Positions 1-13,500 of a DNA stretch of 64,000 bases are shown here, piece after piece. The DNA lies in assembly GCF_000346465.2 (NCBI RefSeq), contig NC_034009.1, positions 44,980,240-45,044,239 of the forward strand, in the 5' to 3' direction. This stretch comes from Prunus persica. Its lineage: Eukaryota; Streptophyta; Magnoliopsida; Rosales; Rosaceae. The notes under the pieces are model-generated. The model did no database searches and was not told the DNA's origin. It saw nothing but the letters and a program-made list of their open reading frames with translations. Every line of letters begins with the position of its first letter. Position 1 is the stretch's first letter. Position numbers and translations under genes: made by a program.

Positions 1-854
1 TTTGATAGCACATTGAATTTTGATGACATTACATGAAAATGAAAAAAAAAAAAAAAAGAGTATGTTATCGAATTATTGTTTTGTTGTAATTCGAATAATG
101 AAGTTTGAAAAAATGCAAAAGAAAAAAGGATTAGCCGTGTAAAACCCTTCTAATCCGAAGCAAACTGCCGTGTACAAATTGGAACTTCACCCAAAAAAAA
201 AAAAAAAAATCCCAAAATTAATTAGGGCTACAGAGAATCCAAATCATAATTTAACCCTTTGGGTTAATTGAAAGGCGTTTTCCTTTCACCCCAAAAAAAA
301 AAAAAAAAAAAACAAAGCGTATTCCTTTTAAAAATTACCTTTTGTTTTCTTGTTGGTGAGTTTTGAACTTTTGATAGCTTTCTGTCCAAGACGCAAAGTA
401 AAGGACGCGGCTGGGAAGGAATAGCGAACCCACCTAGAAAAATCCCAAATTTGCATTTTCAATATTCAGAAATTTCCCAAAATTAGTTAGGGATAAGCGA
501 ATATTGAACTGATCGAGCTCGGATCTCATCAATCGTCCTCCTCTTATTTTCCTCTCATCAACTTTGAGTTGAAAATTCCCATTTTCCTGGTAAGTTTGAT
601 GGAAATCTTATTGGGTTTTTGTAGATTTGGATTTCTTTTTGTATGTAATGAGAAACCAGATTCAATTTTCTGATTGAATGCTCTGCCTTGGTTTCAGATA
701 TATCCCATTGACTACAAAAGGGGGTGATTTGCTGAAGCAGACCATTCAAGTATTGCTCTCTCTCTCTCTGCGTGTTGTGTTCAAGTGCTTTGGGAGAAAA
801 AGCTTGGTTGAATCGGTCGTAGCTTAGGTCAAAGGAGGAGAAGTACGTGAGAAG
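1..854 (+). promoter_or_regulatory. Upstream region and 5' UTR of VPS60
   Basis: This is AT-rich DNA with several poly-A runs, the longest near 190–210 and 290–312. The transcript leader probably contains an intron at 590–697: it opens with GTAAGT, closes with TTTCAG, and lies wholly before the start codon at 855. A short CT run lies at about 755–772. I could not place a TATA box or transcription start with confidence. Confidence 0.45.
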
Positions 855-3800
855 ATGAAGAGGGTCTTCGGTGTCAAGAAAGAAAAAGAACCTCCGCCGT
901 CTGTTGGAGATGCCTCCGAAAGGGTCCTCTCTCTCTCTCTACTCTTCTAGTTTATTTCCTAAAGCTATTGTTGGGTATCGCAGAATTACGGTTGGGGTAA
1001 TCAGGTTTTTATTGTTCTTTAGGTTACTTGGGAAGAATCCTGGATTTTTCAACTTGTATTCTCTTCTTTGCTTTAATATGTTTAGATTGGTAATATGGGA
1101 AACATTAACAAAATGCATAATTGCCAAAAATGGGTCATGAACAATTTTAAGTATTGCCAACTAACTGGTGTATCCATCTTGTTACAAACCCATATTCAAT
1201 ATCTGTTGGGAGAGCCAGGTAATGAGAAACCCTACTATAATCAAGAGTGAAGATTTAGTCAAATCATTATGACCAGCTTTAGAAACGATAATGGTTGTAA
1301 CTAATTTGATGCTTGGTTTCCGAGCAACTCTTGTTTGAATATTTCAGCTTTACAATTTCTGTTGGTATTCTGCTAGAACTGTTGGGTGAAGTAAACATTA
1401 TTATGCAACAGATTAATAAAAGAGGCGAAACAGTGGATGAGAAGATCAAGAAGCTTGATATTGAACTTAATAGATACAAAGAGCAGATCAAGAAGACAAG
1501 GCCTGGTCCTGCACAAGAAGCTGTTAAGTCTCGAGCCATGAGGGTTCTCAAGCAAAAGCGAATGTAAGTGCCCCCCTTCATGTTAATGGTTTATTGCTCC
1601 TCTATGTGATTTATGTTTCCCCTATTTTGTTGCATGTTTCATTCATGTGAAATCAGTCAGCAGTTTTATCAGGATTTGGAAGTTGGTTTATTTGGACTTT
1701 TCAGAAAAGCTTGGTATTTGATTCAAATCTTTGAAGAAGGTTACGACTGGGGAAATAGGAAGAATGGTTAAATATTTTTGTGACATCAGAAGGGTTAAGA
1801 ATGGATACTTATGTGTTGGACGTAAGTGGTTGATTGAAGACTTGGAATGATATTGTTGGAACAAAAATTCACATAAACATGATGGGCAACTGAAGTGTGA
1901 ACAGTAGTGCTAGAAGGTTATGCTTCAGTGGCATACTAAGTAGGCATGCATACGGATGAGTATGTGCATGTACTTAGATTTTCTAGAGCGTGGTGTAGCT
2001 AATTGAAGGCATAAGGTTTAAGTTTTTGCATTGTCTGGCCTCAAATAAAAATAGAATCTTTTGCATCGTGAAATACAAAATTTAGGTCGTCACTGGGACA
2101 TCGAAATGAGTGAGATAGGGTTACATTTATGCAAACACATTTTTTTTATTTGCCATTAATATTGGGATCATTCTCTTTGGCATCTAGAATTTGATTGATA
2201 CATTTTGCAAATTGTAAGGGGTATGGTGAATATACTGTATGACTCAATTTCCATTATCCTTTTTCCTTCAATGATTTGTTTTAATTCATTAAGTTTCTGG
2301 ACACAGGTATGAAGGACAGCGTGACATGCTGTATAATCAGACATTTAACCTTGACCAAGTGGCCTTTGCCTCAGAGGGTATAAAAGATGCTCAGCAAACG
2401 GTACGTCTTTAGCTGTTAAATTTTGTGATTATATTCACATGTTTTTTATGGAGTGTATACGTATAAGGATCTATTAGTCTCACCATGTCCATGTGTTGGA
2501 TTGTCTTGATTGTCAAATGTGAGGATTGGAGGATAATGCATGTCGTAGCTCAGCATAACAAATGACATTGTACCACGAACTTTTATCTTTTTATTGGTGA
2601 AATTACACCTTTAGCCTTGAGGGCTGGGGGTATGAACCCTGTCCTTTTTTTTTTTAATGACATGTATTTAGATGGATAAGATGCCTTCTTTCCTCTCATA
2701 AAAGGGGGGAAAAAGGATAAGTAGGATGCCCAAATTAATGAGGTAGTTACTGATTTGCAACATGTTGGAGAGTCACTCTATGCTACATCAAATTTGGTTG
2801 AACTGGGGCTATACTATATTCACCTTAAAATTGTTGGTTTTCCTTGGTAGCGCCCCAAGGGGCATAGTTCAAGGCTGTTGAGGAGGAGCTTTTTCTGTAC
2901 CCTGATTGGAACCTGCTGCCTACCTCATGAGAGGTAGGAGATGGACCATTTGTGTATAGGGAGGGTTTTTGCTTATAAATATGTGATTGGTATAAGTCCT
3001 AGATTCTGTTGTACTCATTCCTGGTATCCATTTAGATTTCTAAATGTAGATTCCATGGAGGCATATTTTCTGCAGTAAGATTTTGTTTGGAAATTAACTT
3101 TGATATGTTTTGCACAGATGACAGCTCTGAAATCTGCCAACAAGGAGCTAAAAGGAATGATGAAAACGGTGAAGATTCAAGATATTGATGTCAGTAGCAG
3201 TACTCTCTTCTGTTTTTTGTTTCCCGTTGCTTCCATGCTTTGTACGTTTGAAAGTATCTCTTACTGACATGTGAATACTCGTTTGCCATAGAATTTGCAA
3301 GATGAAATGATGGACCTGATGGATGTAAGCAATGAAATTCAAGAGACCCTTGGTAGAAGCTATAATGTTCCTGATGACATTGATGAGGAGGATCTTATGG
3401 GTGGTAAGCTTAGAAATCATTGAATTCTTAAATATTGAAGGATATACTGGCTACAGGTTCCATACAAAGAAGAGAACTTTCTGATTAATTTCACCCAGAG
3501 GCTTGGGTGAAGTAAATCATGCAAAGAGTGTCAAAAGCTGATTTGTGATTTGTCTGCATGACAAGATTGTAGGTTCTGAAATAAGGGATTTAGAATATAG
3601 GCTAGGTGAAACTGTCTTGTTCATCTTGCGCGCAAACTTTTAAGTGACTTTACTTGTCAATGGTACTGCATTAAGACCTATTGTGGTCTCATATAAAGCA
3701 TCAATGCATATGATTCCATGTTCTGATGCAATCTTGTTCTGTTTTTAATTGCCCAACTGTATTTCAATCTTGTCTGCAGAGCTGGATGCTCTAGAAGCAG

Positions 3801-4272
3801 ACATGGGTTTGGAAACTGAAGCCGATGGCGTTCCCTCCTATCTCCAACCTGATAAGGAATCTGATTTAGATGCAGAGCTCCACTTGCCTTCAGCACCCAT
3901 AGGACATGCAGCAGCTCCAGCGGGCAGATCCAATGCCCAGGTACAAGTGTATTGAATTTGTGTGCTGAAACGCACATTTGCCTTATGGTTAAAATACCAT
4001 TTTTTTTAAAATTTTGAACATTGTTTTTATCTCATGAGAAAATTTGTGTTGAACGAAAGAGGCAAGTCTTCGGCCTCAGCTTCCACCTCGTCATTGGAAT
4101 GATTGTTTATTTACTTGGGTGGTGGCACCGGGTGGAGGGGAGTACTTACTCCACTGGCCACATGCCACCCATCATTGTTGCCTTGTGCTAATTCTTCTTT
4201 AAAATTCACTGCTGGCAGGCTGAGGACGAATTGGGTTTACCAGCTGTCCCCCGGGCGTCACTTCGTGGTTAG
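855..4272 (+). CDS. VPS60: VPS60 / CHMP5-like ESCRT-III-associated protein
   Basis: It encodes a Snf7-family, charged multivesicular body protein of the CHMP5/VPS60 type, which works with ESCRT-III and the LIP5–VPS4 machinery on endosomal membranes. Seven coding exons join in frame: 855–923, 1412–1563, 2307–2400, 3118–3189, 3292–3403, 3780–3940 and 4219–4272 (714 nt, 237 aa). All introns have GT and AG ends. The protein opens MKRVFGVKKEKEPPPS and continues with a basic helix (INKRGETVDEKIKKL, then KKTRPGPAQEAVKSRAMR). Next come the central helices (YEGQRDMLYNQTFNLDQ, MTALKSANKELKGMM) and the acidic DDIDEEDLMGELDALEAD segment. It ends LGLPAVPRASLRG. Length and block order match plant VPS60, and no break is visible. 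The start is the only ATG in frame with the conserved N-terminus. The symbol is from family recognition; which paralogue it is cannot be told. Confidence 0.95.
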
Positions 4273-6586
4273 GGGTTGTGCATTCGCTGTATCTTGTGCA
4301 TGAGGAGCTGGATGGAGCAACCTCGTTATAAACGTATTGTGCAGAAGTGAATTCATTTAGTGTTCAAATTCACGCATTGTGATTGGCTATTATATACATT
4401 AAATAGTTTGGTTTTCGACATTTCATAATAAATATTACTGAGATTTGGAATGAAAGATGAAATCACACAAGTTCGTTATTATTTAGGCTCAAGACATCTG
4501 AAGACTAAGAAAAATAATCAGACAGGTTCAGTATCTTGACAAAGATTCGGGATACCTGAAATAAAAATGAAATGCTCCATGGCGGAGGCTTTCGTTGCTT
4601 GAGAAATCAGATAAGCCCTTAAATAATTAGATTATCAAAACAAGAATGACTACCAGAAGAAAGACCAAATTTCAAACCATGTGCTTGTTCAGCCTCTAGT
4701 ACAGAACAAAAACCAATAGGAATGGCTTACTAATCCGATACGGATTAGGAGGAATTGAATGTAATAATGCCATGGGAATTACAAATAACATAACCAGCAG
4801 CGTCTTTTCCATTTTGATGGACATTCTGAATGTTCCAAAAGTCATACATAATTTGTTTAATGGAAGTAGTGGTACCAATGGCATGAGCAATTTTGGACTG
4901 AAAAATTACACGATTACGTTGCAACTATATCTGCCAAGAAGTTTTCTCAATAGTTAAGTGTTCATGATTTAGGATTAGCATCTAGAATTTACCTTGAAAC
5001 TGTAATGAAAAATGCGGGTTGAAATTTCTTGGTTTTGGACATGGTGTAAAATTACCACAGAAAACATACGCCATGGGTCCGGACTCGAACCACAATATGA
5101 AACTCAAGTCCCACATTTTAATTCCAATCACTTAAAAGCCAACTATATTGCTTCTCCAATGCTGGAAGATGTTCAACCTTCGAATCCCTCCCCCACTGAT
5201 TAGAAAAAGCCTCAACAAATTAAATCCTAATCAAGGTTTACGTTTTGTGACAAGAAACAGAGAGCTGCTGGGACAGGTTGTGAACAAAACATATCATCAG
5301 TCGCAGCACTAGTCATCCAATGAGATTTCATCTCTAACCAAGTCTGGCAAATATCATCTAACAATTATTGTAATCAAGTGTTCTTCGTCGAGAGTCATTC
5401 GATTAAGGGATTGACAGAGGAAATCTGGTAATAAGGAAGTACATTTAAAGAGTTCATGTCAAAGTTCTTCAAAGAAAGCAGGAAAAATCCCTCAACTTGA
5501 GCAACTATTAGGCTTAGATTATTCCATACGAAATTTGAACGGGAGGAGAGCACATCTCTAACATCCACTTCTATGCAGTACGGCCCTGTACAAAAGGAAA
5601 TTTACAATCAGTTATCCGGCACAATTTTCGTTTTTCTTAAACAATCACTCTCATATCCCAGCTGTGTAAGAAAATACAAAAAGAGGTATCAAAGCTGAGA
5701 GGTATGTAAGAAGAATAAGCAATAGGAAACAAAATTTTGCTATAAACTTGAACATTTTAGTGGAGAACTACTATAGATCACGAGACTGCACTCTGGAGTT
5801 GATTTACATAATACTTTAGAGCATGCAGACTTAATCAAAAGCACATAATCAAGCTACCTATATTTCGACTTCACACAATCTCATAACAAATTCTGTCTGC
5901 TTGTTGAAATTCAAGGGGAATGAAAATATAGCATATCCTGGGAAAGCACAATATGGTTTTAAATATAGCAAAAGTTAATTTCTCTTATTTCGTCAAGTTT
6001 TTTACAAAGCCGACCACTTTTAGCACCCATGGTGATGTGCGAACCCTTTTCCTTTATGCAAATAAAAAATTTTGAGCAAATTGCAAATGGAAATACCATA
6101 TACCCCTAATGAATAGCCACACACCACTTAACCCAATCTTCTCTTTCACTCACATAAATGTGGGTCTCACACTCTCATCATCTCACCCTATAACACCGAC
6201 ACTCATCTCTATCATAAACCTCAAACTCCCAAAGAACCACACTCCTGCCAAGCTCCACCGTGAAAGCCTCTCATTTTTAGCAACCAAAAAACAAAGGTAT
6301 ATAATAATTTCGTTTTCTTATATCCGATGGATATAAGACGTATTTGAAAACAATTAAGTACCTATCGTACCTTAACCACATCCAGGGCTTCATATATGTG
6401 GGTAATATCTATAGCACTGGTACCTACACAGAATTCTACAAATAATAATAATTGAAGGCCTTAAAAGGCAAAGTCAAAAAGCACTAAATGGAAATTTCAC
6501 ATACACTTGCCAGGTCATTCAAATCACAACAGATATATGAAACCAGAGTTTTAGCAAAGAGGAAAAGGTACTGACCGAGCTACGTC
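4273..6586. other. Intergenic region, no gene recognised
   Basis: AT-rich sequence lies between the VPS60 stop and the small minus-strand gene. The first 150 bases are probably VPS60 3' UTR, with AATAAA-like sequence near 4426. The last kilobase may be 3' UTR of the 48-aa gene. Short open frames such as the one at 4772–4957 show no family resemblance. A tRNA-promoter-like motif is listed separately. Confidence 0.4.
5030..5210 (-). repeat. Possible tRNA-derived SINE remnant
   Basis: On the minus strand 5081–5091 reads GGTTCGAGTCC, a perfect match to the tRNA B-box consensus. About 50 bases before it is an A-box-like TAGTTGGCTTTTAAGTG. The stretch does not fold as a tRNA by eye, so a decayed tRNA-derived SINE is the more likely explanation. 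No tail or target duplication was found. Confidence 0.3.
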
Positions 6587-6733
6587 TTATTTGGTGGACT
6601 TAGGATCGTTCTTGGAAGAAGTGTAATCAGGAGGTGAATAGATGAGGGCGGCGACCATGGCTCCAGGAAGAACCACGTACTTGGCCAACACTGCAAGCTT
6701 CGTCACTAGTGGCTCTCCCCTCATTAAGGCCAT
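6587..6733 (-). CDS. 48-aa single-membrane-span protein, unrecognised
   Basis: A single coding exon of 49 codons including stop reads MALMRGEPLVTKLAVLAKY, then a hydrophobic stretch (VVLPGAMVAALIY, residues about 20–32), then a polar tail ending KNDPKSTK. A short basic N-terminus, one short membrane span and a hydrophilic tail fit a small mitochondrial or other organelle membrane protein, but I do not recognise the family. Support for a real gene: an acceptor (TTTTACAG) lies 20 bases before the ATG, and codons read cleanly to the stop. A matching donor (GCTCG|GTAAGT) and a purine-rich leader lie near 9666–9830. It could instead be the last exon of a longer protein. Transcript data would decide. 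Confidence 0.6.
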   Translation of the reverse strand: MALMRGEPLVTKLAVLAKYVVLPGAMVAALIYSPPDYTSSKNDPKSTK

Positions 6734-9700
6734 TTTTCTGCTTAGCTCAGAGCCTGTAAAACTTTCTGCTACATTTCAACAAAAACGTCCAAAGAATCAC
6801 ACAACAAAACTTAAAATAAAACAAACACAAAACATAATATTTTTCAGAAGCTACAAATTTCCACTTTCTAAGTGTTTTTCAGCAACATAAGAAATAAAAT
6901 TTTCTTTTAGGGTTTTGTTTTCATGGCAACCAAATGCATAATATACAGAATATGCAGATCGTACTCCAGCCTTCGATTAATAAAAACTAAATAACAAAGT
7001 TAGATTATAAACATTATAAATAACAAATACATTATCACAACTGAAAAATCAGCATCCCATTTAGAGTCCCACAGGGGAAAATGTAAGAGTTCATGTCTGA
7101 ACTCAGTGATGTGAACGTGTATACAACTCAAACACTAGTTCTTAGTAATGGCCTACAAACACAAATTATAACATCTAAAATTATTTCCTTTCCCTTCAGT
7201 TGGGCATTAGAAACAGAACAGAACACTAACTTCTCATGGAAATGTCTTCAAATACTTGTTACATAGGTCCTACATGTACACACATTGGTAAGATTGGGAC
7301 TTACCGACCCAACAAAAGATCACTTGAAAAGGGAGTTCAAAATAAAAACCATATTCAGCAAGGAACCAGAAAATCAGGGCAAGCCTAAAGAATCCCATTA
7401 AATCTTAAAAATTTCAGCCTTTCTAAGAAGAGAATCTAGCATGAGTACATGTTTTTATTATCTAAAATAAAAACTTATTTATCTTAAGCCATCTTCACTC
7501 AGTGCTACTTAACTGTAATACTCATTGCCTGGACACAGGTACGAGTATAATGACATGATATGGTGATACAACAAATGTCCAAAAACTAGGATAAGAGTAC
7601 AGCAAGGATACGACAATTAAAATAATGTAAATATATATTTTAAATAATTTAAATACAAAATTGGTTATAATGAATGAATTGGTTATAACTCCACATCATG
7701 AGCATCATTAGCACTAGAAGTGCCCACATCGCCCACACTACCCATTCTTGTTCGAAAATATCTTTCATAAAAGAGTTTTAATTTCTTGTCACTCGATAGA
7801 ATCTGGACAGGATTTGGATTTGGTTATAATGAATAAACTAACTCTAATACATCTGCAAAGTAAGTGAAGGAGCAACAAGTTAACGTGAGCTAAGACCTGG
7901 TGGAGCAGATGCAGCAGCAGAACTTTCAGTGGAGAAGAAGAGGTCCTTTTGAAATTTCTTTCTTCTTCCTTCTTCCTTCTGGATCTTTGAATTGGTTGGT
8001 GCCGCTGTTTCTTTTCAAATGTGAAAACCTAGCGTTTTCCTCTTTCTGTTGAGAAGAATAGGCTGGGTGTGATCTGGCCAAGTTTTAAAATTCACCGACC
8101 CCATATTTGTTATAATATTCAAAAAGACCACATAAATTTTCAAACAATTTCTAAATAACCACTAGCCGTATCTTGACCGTATTGGGACAGTTTCCTGTGA
8201 GTATCAGTTCTGTATCGACGCCGTATCCCGCAAAATATAAAAGTTAACAATACTTCATTTCCAGCATGTATTATCGTATCTGTATCTATATTTGATACCT
8301 CCCCTGGCCAAAGTTTGAAGTATAGGTGCAGTATGGTTCAAACTTAGAATTAAAATTATAAGTTATTCTCTGTGGTAAAGAATCACCTCATCATTTCAGA
8401 AAGTGGCCAAGAAGCTTGATTTTTACTTAGGTTTTGCTGCTACTATATTTTTTTTTAATACAAACTTTTGTATTAATAATCAAGAGGATAAGTTATCCTC
8501 GATCGACAACAAAGAGAAAACCTGCTCTATTATAGGCAGAGTTAAAAAGACGAAAGACATCTAAGCTAAGCTTATGCTGCTTCTAAGTTGGCAATTATAA
8601 CTGTCCAACCTTATAAACAAAATCTACACATTGAAGTTGAAGAAGAGGACACAGCTATAGAGTTGCAGATACTCAAGTTGCAAGATATGATTGAGAAATC
8701 ATTTCTATCTGAGAATATTTTTCAATTATTACATAATTAATTTACACATCGAAATTTGAGAAAATTAGAATGCAAAAACATTTGTCACTGTTATTCGAAA
8801 GAGGGCATGACACATTATCTTTGGATAATGGTTTCTGCACATCTTAAATATGCCCCTTGCAGTTTTTTCATAAAAACAAAGTATACAGCTTTCAAATATA
8901 AATCTCAGTTATGACACAAAGTACCTCTTAGACAAATAAGCACTTTTAAGAAAGATCTGAATTGATCATTCAATCATCGTACAGATGACCTTTCACTTGA
9001 TTCTTACTGCCACCCAGTGAAATAATTTTGTTTTCAGATAAGCAGACTTTGTTTTGTTCTTTATAAACCAAAAGGAAAAGAAAAAGAGGAAGACATCTAA
9101 ACAATCCAAATCCTACTGTTACATTTTCAAGTATCAAAAGAAAGGAGTGTTGGACATCTAGCAACCAAAAATAAGCTACATCCCATAATCAATGGGTGGG
9201 CAAGGAACGCATTAGTTTGGTTTGAGCCCCGACCGCACACTTGAACCTATAAACACAATCCCTTTTGGGCAGTTTGATTGGTTTGGGCAGCAGATTTAAC
9301 CCAAACAAATAATTGCAAATGTGTGATAATCACTAACCAAAAACAGACTAAAAAATCAATCCTTACAAATCAAACACAAGAACCAAAAACATAAAAACCA
9401 GATACAAAAGCATATATACCAAATAATACTTAAAAATTTCACTGCTCGATGGGTGAATGGGGCAAGAGGAAGTTGGTGGCGGCCAATTTTCCAATCAATA
9501 CTAATAATGAAACAAAAATAAAAACATGCTTGCTGATTTTCAAATTATAATCAAACAATTTTCAATTATTCTTTTTTCCTTTGGTTAGACAAACAATATT
9601 TGATTATTCACGAAACCCATAAATACAATAGGAATTAAAAAAAAAAAATTACAGCATACACTTACCGAGCAAGAGACTGAAAGGAGGGAGCTGGGACTGA

Positions 9701-9830
9701 AAATGAAAGATGAAGATGGAGGGCGCACAGCAGAGAGGGCTCTAATGGGTTGGACTGAAAATGCAAGTGTCGAGAGGCTTGCTCTTTGTTTTCAGAAGTG
9801 CGGGGAGGCTCCAGTGTCCAGAGACTAGAT
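6734..9830 (-). other. Probable leader intron and 5' UTR exon of the 48-aa gene
   Basis: Reading the minus strand, an untranslated exon around 9830–9666 ends CTCG|GTAAGT and the acceptor is at 6755–6754. This implies an intron of about 2.9 kb and a 20-base leader piece before the ATG at 6733. The interval is AT-rich and contains no ORF I would call a gene. The part at about 7500–8310 has several 'CGTATC/GATACG' words in both orientations and looks like decayed repeat. The intron is inferred from splice signals only. Confidence 0.4.
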
Positions 9831-10507
9831 CAAGTATTTGGGGAATTCTATTTGCGCCCCTAAATTTGCTGATCCCACCCCCGAATAATTCTTTTCACCC
9901 AATATTTCGATTTTACCCTTAGATAGAGTTTAAAGAAAATAAATTGAAACCATGGGAATTCTATTCAACGTGTGATTTTTTATTTAACGGAAATTTTAAT
10001 AGAAAATTAAACGTGAAAAGTCAATTGCTACATTTGTAAAATTGAGTGGTTGATTTGATAGTAAAATTTGAAAGTTCAAGTAGTAATTAAGCACATAGCT
10101 AAAAGTTCATATAATATTTACACAAATATTCTTAATTTTTTTTTTTTTTTAAAGACTTGTGATTTTTTATCAATTGAAGTGTGGATTTCACATATATGTC
10201 ACATTAACAATTTAGTAGAAGTTTTGACGGAATTACAATAGAGACCAATTTGATGTATGCTTTGTTTGTAATGTAAAAAACCAATTATGTATAAAAAAAA
10301 ATATATAAAAGATCAAATGTGATAATTTTGCGAACGGACTACTTGTGATTAAAAGCAAAAAAAAATAGAAAATCTTTTCCAACCAAAAAAGAAAAAAAAC
10401 TCTAAAACGGGTTGCCTTCTTTTAACCGGGTAAAAGAAACCGGTTGCCGCTGAAATTTTTTTAAACGCATCTCTTTCTCTTGAGTCCCTCTTCACTCGCA
10501 GTCTCAA
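9831..10507. other. Divergent intergenic region between the 48-aa gene and EME1
   Basis: About 0.7 kb of AT-rich DNA separates the inferred minus-strand leader from the EME1 start, so the two genes are divergently arranged. Poly-T at 10138–10150 and A-runs at 10290–10395 are the only marked features. I see no gene here. Confidence 0.4.
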
Positions 10508-13500
10508 ATGTCGAATCATCAGCAGCCAATCGTCCTTTCCGACGAAGAAGAAGAAGAAAATGACCAGAATGCCCTCTCCTCACCTCCTCCATTCCAACCA
10601 TTCCACTGCTCTAATAAGAAACGCCGAACCGAACTCTACCCCTACCCAAACCTCAATACTCAGACTCCGGTTCTCGTCCTTGACGACGACGACGACCCGA
10701 CCAGACCGACACGGAAGCCACCGGGCCCCACCTCACCCCACTACTTCGAGGTCCTTGACGAGTCTCCATGCTCAAAAGCCCCTTCCGACTCCCAAGCAAG
10801 CGTTTCAGATTCCCCGATCAAGTTCTCCGGTTGGTTGATTGATTGATTGGTTTCTGTTATTATTTCACGCATTTTGTTTGAACTAGGGTTTCTGGGCTTA
10901 CACTCGATTTTTGTGTGCTTTGTGGAAAATGCTTAGTTATTTGCCATTTTGGTTTTTGTGTGAACTTCTTGTTTATGCTTTGTTTCTTAATTGTTATGGT
11001 TGGTGTTTAATCATATTATTTTCTTTTTGTTGGTTAAATTGATTCAGTTCATTTCAAATTTTTGTTTTGTTTTGTTATTAAATTTTTTATTTCCATCATA
11101 AGAACTGTTATGCATACAACGACATCCCGATCTGGCCGAAGCCTATGTTGAGATTATAATTATTTTTGGGTGAAATTGGGGAAGAAGCCTATACGAAGAT
11201 GAAAACATTACTAAACAACAACAACCCTATCTTGGCATTTCCACATCAATGTTCTTTAATTCATTTTGCCAAGCAAGTTGTAATCCATAAGGTAGTCCCC
11301 AAAGTTCTGTCTCCATACAGCACCAATATTTACACTAAATCCACCCAACCAGTCGCCATTAGAATCCCTTAAAAGACCACCTGCAGTAGTTTTGCCCTCA
11401 CCACTTTTATAGCGGCCATCTACGTTAGTTTTAACCCTACCGGCTTGAGGAGAATGCCATTTAAGTTGCACAGTTTCTCTAGCAGGCTTACAGTTCATAA
11501 CCAAGTTAGCCTCATGCCACTCCTTGGCAAATTGAACTATTATCTCAGCCATAATAACTGGAGATTCATAACTAGGATTAACGATATGATTACAACGCCA
11601 TTTCTAGAAATGCTGTAATATAGCAAAAAACACTAAATTCCAAGGCAGATTTTGTACAAAAATACCTTACTTTTCAAATTATGCAGCAGCCATACATCAA
11701 AAGGCCGAGAGAAAGTGGGAATTACCTCAAAAGAAACATTTATCACATTCCATACTGTTCTGTATTAGTTGCTATACATCACTATTGTTACAAACTTAAA
11801 ACTAAAATTAATTCGAATTAGAAAAAAAAAAAAAAAGCAGCAAGGGAGGTAAGCCTCACTAGCTTGAGAAGGCTAGAGCTAGAACCATGTCGGCCTTCTC
11901 AAGCCAGTGAAGCTGGTCTTCTTTGGCCAGGTCGGCATTGCCTCTTTTCTTTTGTATAATTTTTGTTAATTTTGAATTTTAATTTAAAGAGTGTTGAGAA
12001 AAAGCCTTTTATGATTTATTTATTTTTCTAATAGAATGTCGTACTATAAATGGAAAATAATTTGGAAATAAACTTTCCGGTATGAACAGAATCACCCCGT
12101 GATTTAAATATTGTTGAAAATTTTATTTTAGTTTGCAAATGTTGAAGTTCTTTCTCATGTATACTGTGTTTTGTTTACATTCAGGCATTAATGACTTGGT
12201 ATTTCTGGAATCTGATAATGAGTCTGAAAGTAGTTCTGGAAGGGAAAGGGGGAAGGATAACAAATCAATTTCTAGTGGTTTTGGTGTGGCGAAGGGCTTA
12301 GATTGGAGTTCCAGATTTGTTGAATCCACATCTTCTCTTGGTATGTTTTTCGTGTATCTGTCATACCTTTGGTTATGGTTATTTATCAGCTTAGATTTCA
12401 AAATGTTCAACAAAATGACTCTACTCCCTGGAATATGTTTTTCCTTTTAATATGGACACATACATGTTTATCAGGACATGACAGTCTAGCACATATGTCT
12501 GAGGACTGTTCTGCGCATCCTGTTTCTTTGCAAGATGCTTTTGATATTAATCAGGTACAATTGATAGCCTGGTCTATGATGTTTACTAATTATGTTTGAT
12601 TGTTCTGAGACATGCTTCTTGTTACAAGTGTGTTTTGTTCTGTTAATTTCTATGGGGGATTATATTTTCTAAATGTAGGCAATACATGATTCCTAACCTT
12701 AATAAGTTTCAAATTCATTATGATTTGGATGTCAAGACTAATTGATGAAGACATTTCAGAAGGGACTGGTGAAAATTTAGTGAAAGAAGTGTTGATTGAA
12801 ATGAAAGTTATGAGTGTTTTTAAAAATTTATTAAAATCTAGCAACCTAAAGTATATTGTTTATTGGGATAGATTTTTGGGTACTTAAAAAAAATAAAAAT
12901 AAATGAGTATCATATTTCTTTGGATAAGAAATAAAATTTATTAGTAGGTTTGTTAAAATATAGAGTTGTGGACAAGTTGTCCATTGCGTACAATACAAAA
13001 CCAGCAAACAAAAGTACAAAAGACATTAATAAAGACTATTATTAAGTGAAGCCCTCCAATGCAGAGAACTAAATTTTGAAACTTGGAGAAACCGATGGTG
13101 AAAGTGAAGTCCAATACCTTACTCTGTCCCAAAGAAACTCTTCATCCTCTTTTCTATTAATTTCAAAATTCCTTTTGTTGCTTTCCAACCAAACCACTGG
13201 AAAAAAATGCCAGTACCCAACAGTTTCAGATTACCGTTGTTTTTCTCCCTCAAACTACTTATGACTCTAAAATGGAATGGATCTGCAATTGGGTGGAATA
13301 ACCCAGCTCAGTTCAGCATCCTTAAGTAATCTCCTTCACAGATGTACAACATAATGAGAACAAGTTTTAGCTCCTCTGCATTTGCTTTTACTAAGGAGGA
13401 GAAAAGTAATCTGTACTTCTACAATTTCCTCAATTAACAAGTTTTAGCTCCTCTGAATGTTTTATGTTTGCTGTTTTGCTGATTTCATCTTCACATTGAC

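Noticed and set aside
4772..4957. 61-aa ORF downstream of VPS60
   Set aside because: It has asparagine-rich low-information sequence, no known domain and an overlapping ORF on the other strand.
5081..5091. tRNA gene
   Set aside because: Only the B box is good; the acceptor and anticodon stems do not pair around it, so a SINE relic is preferred.
10560..10838. Alternative frame ORF over EME1 exon 1
   Set aside because: It is a shadow of the Ser/Pro/Asp-rich EME1 N-terminus; only frame 10508 continues through all later exons.
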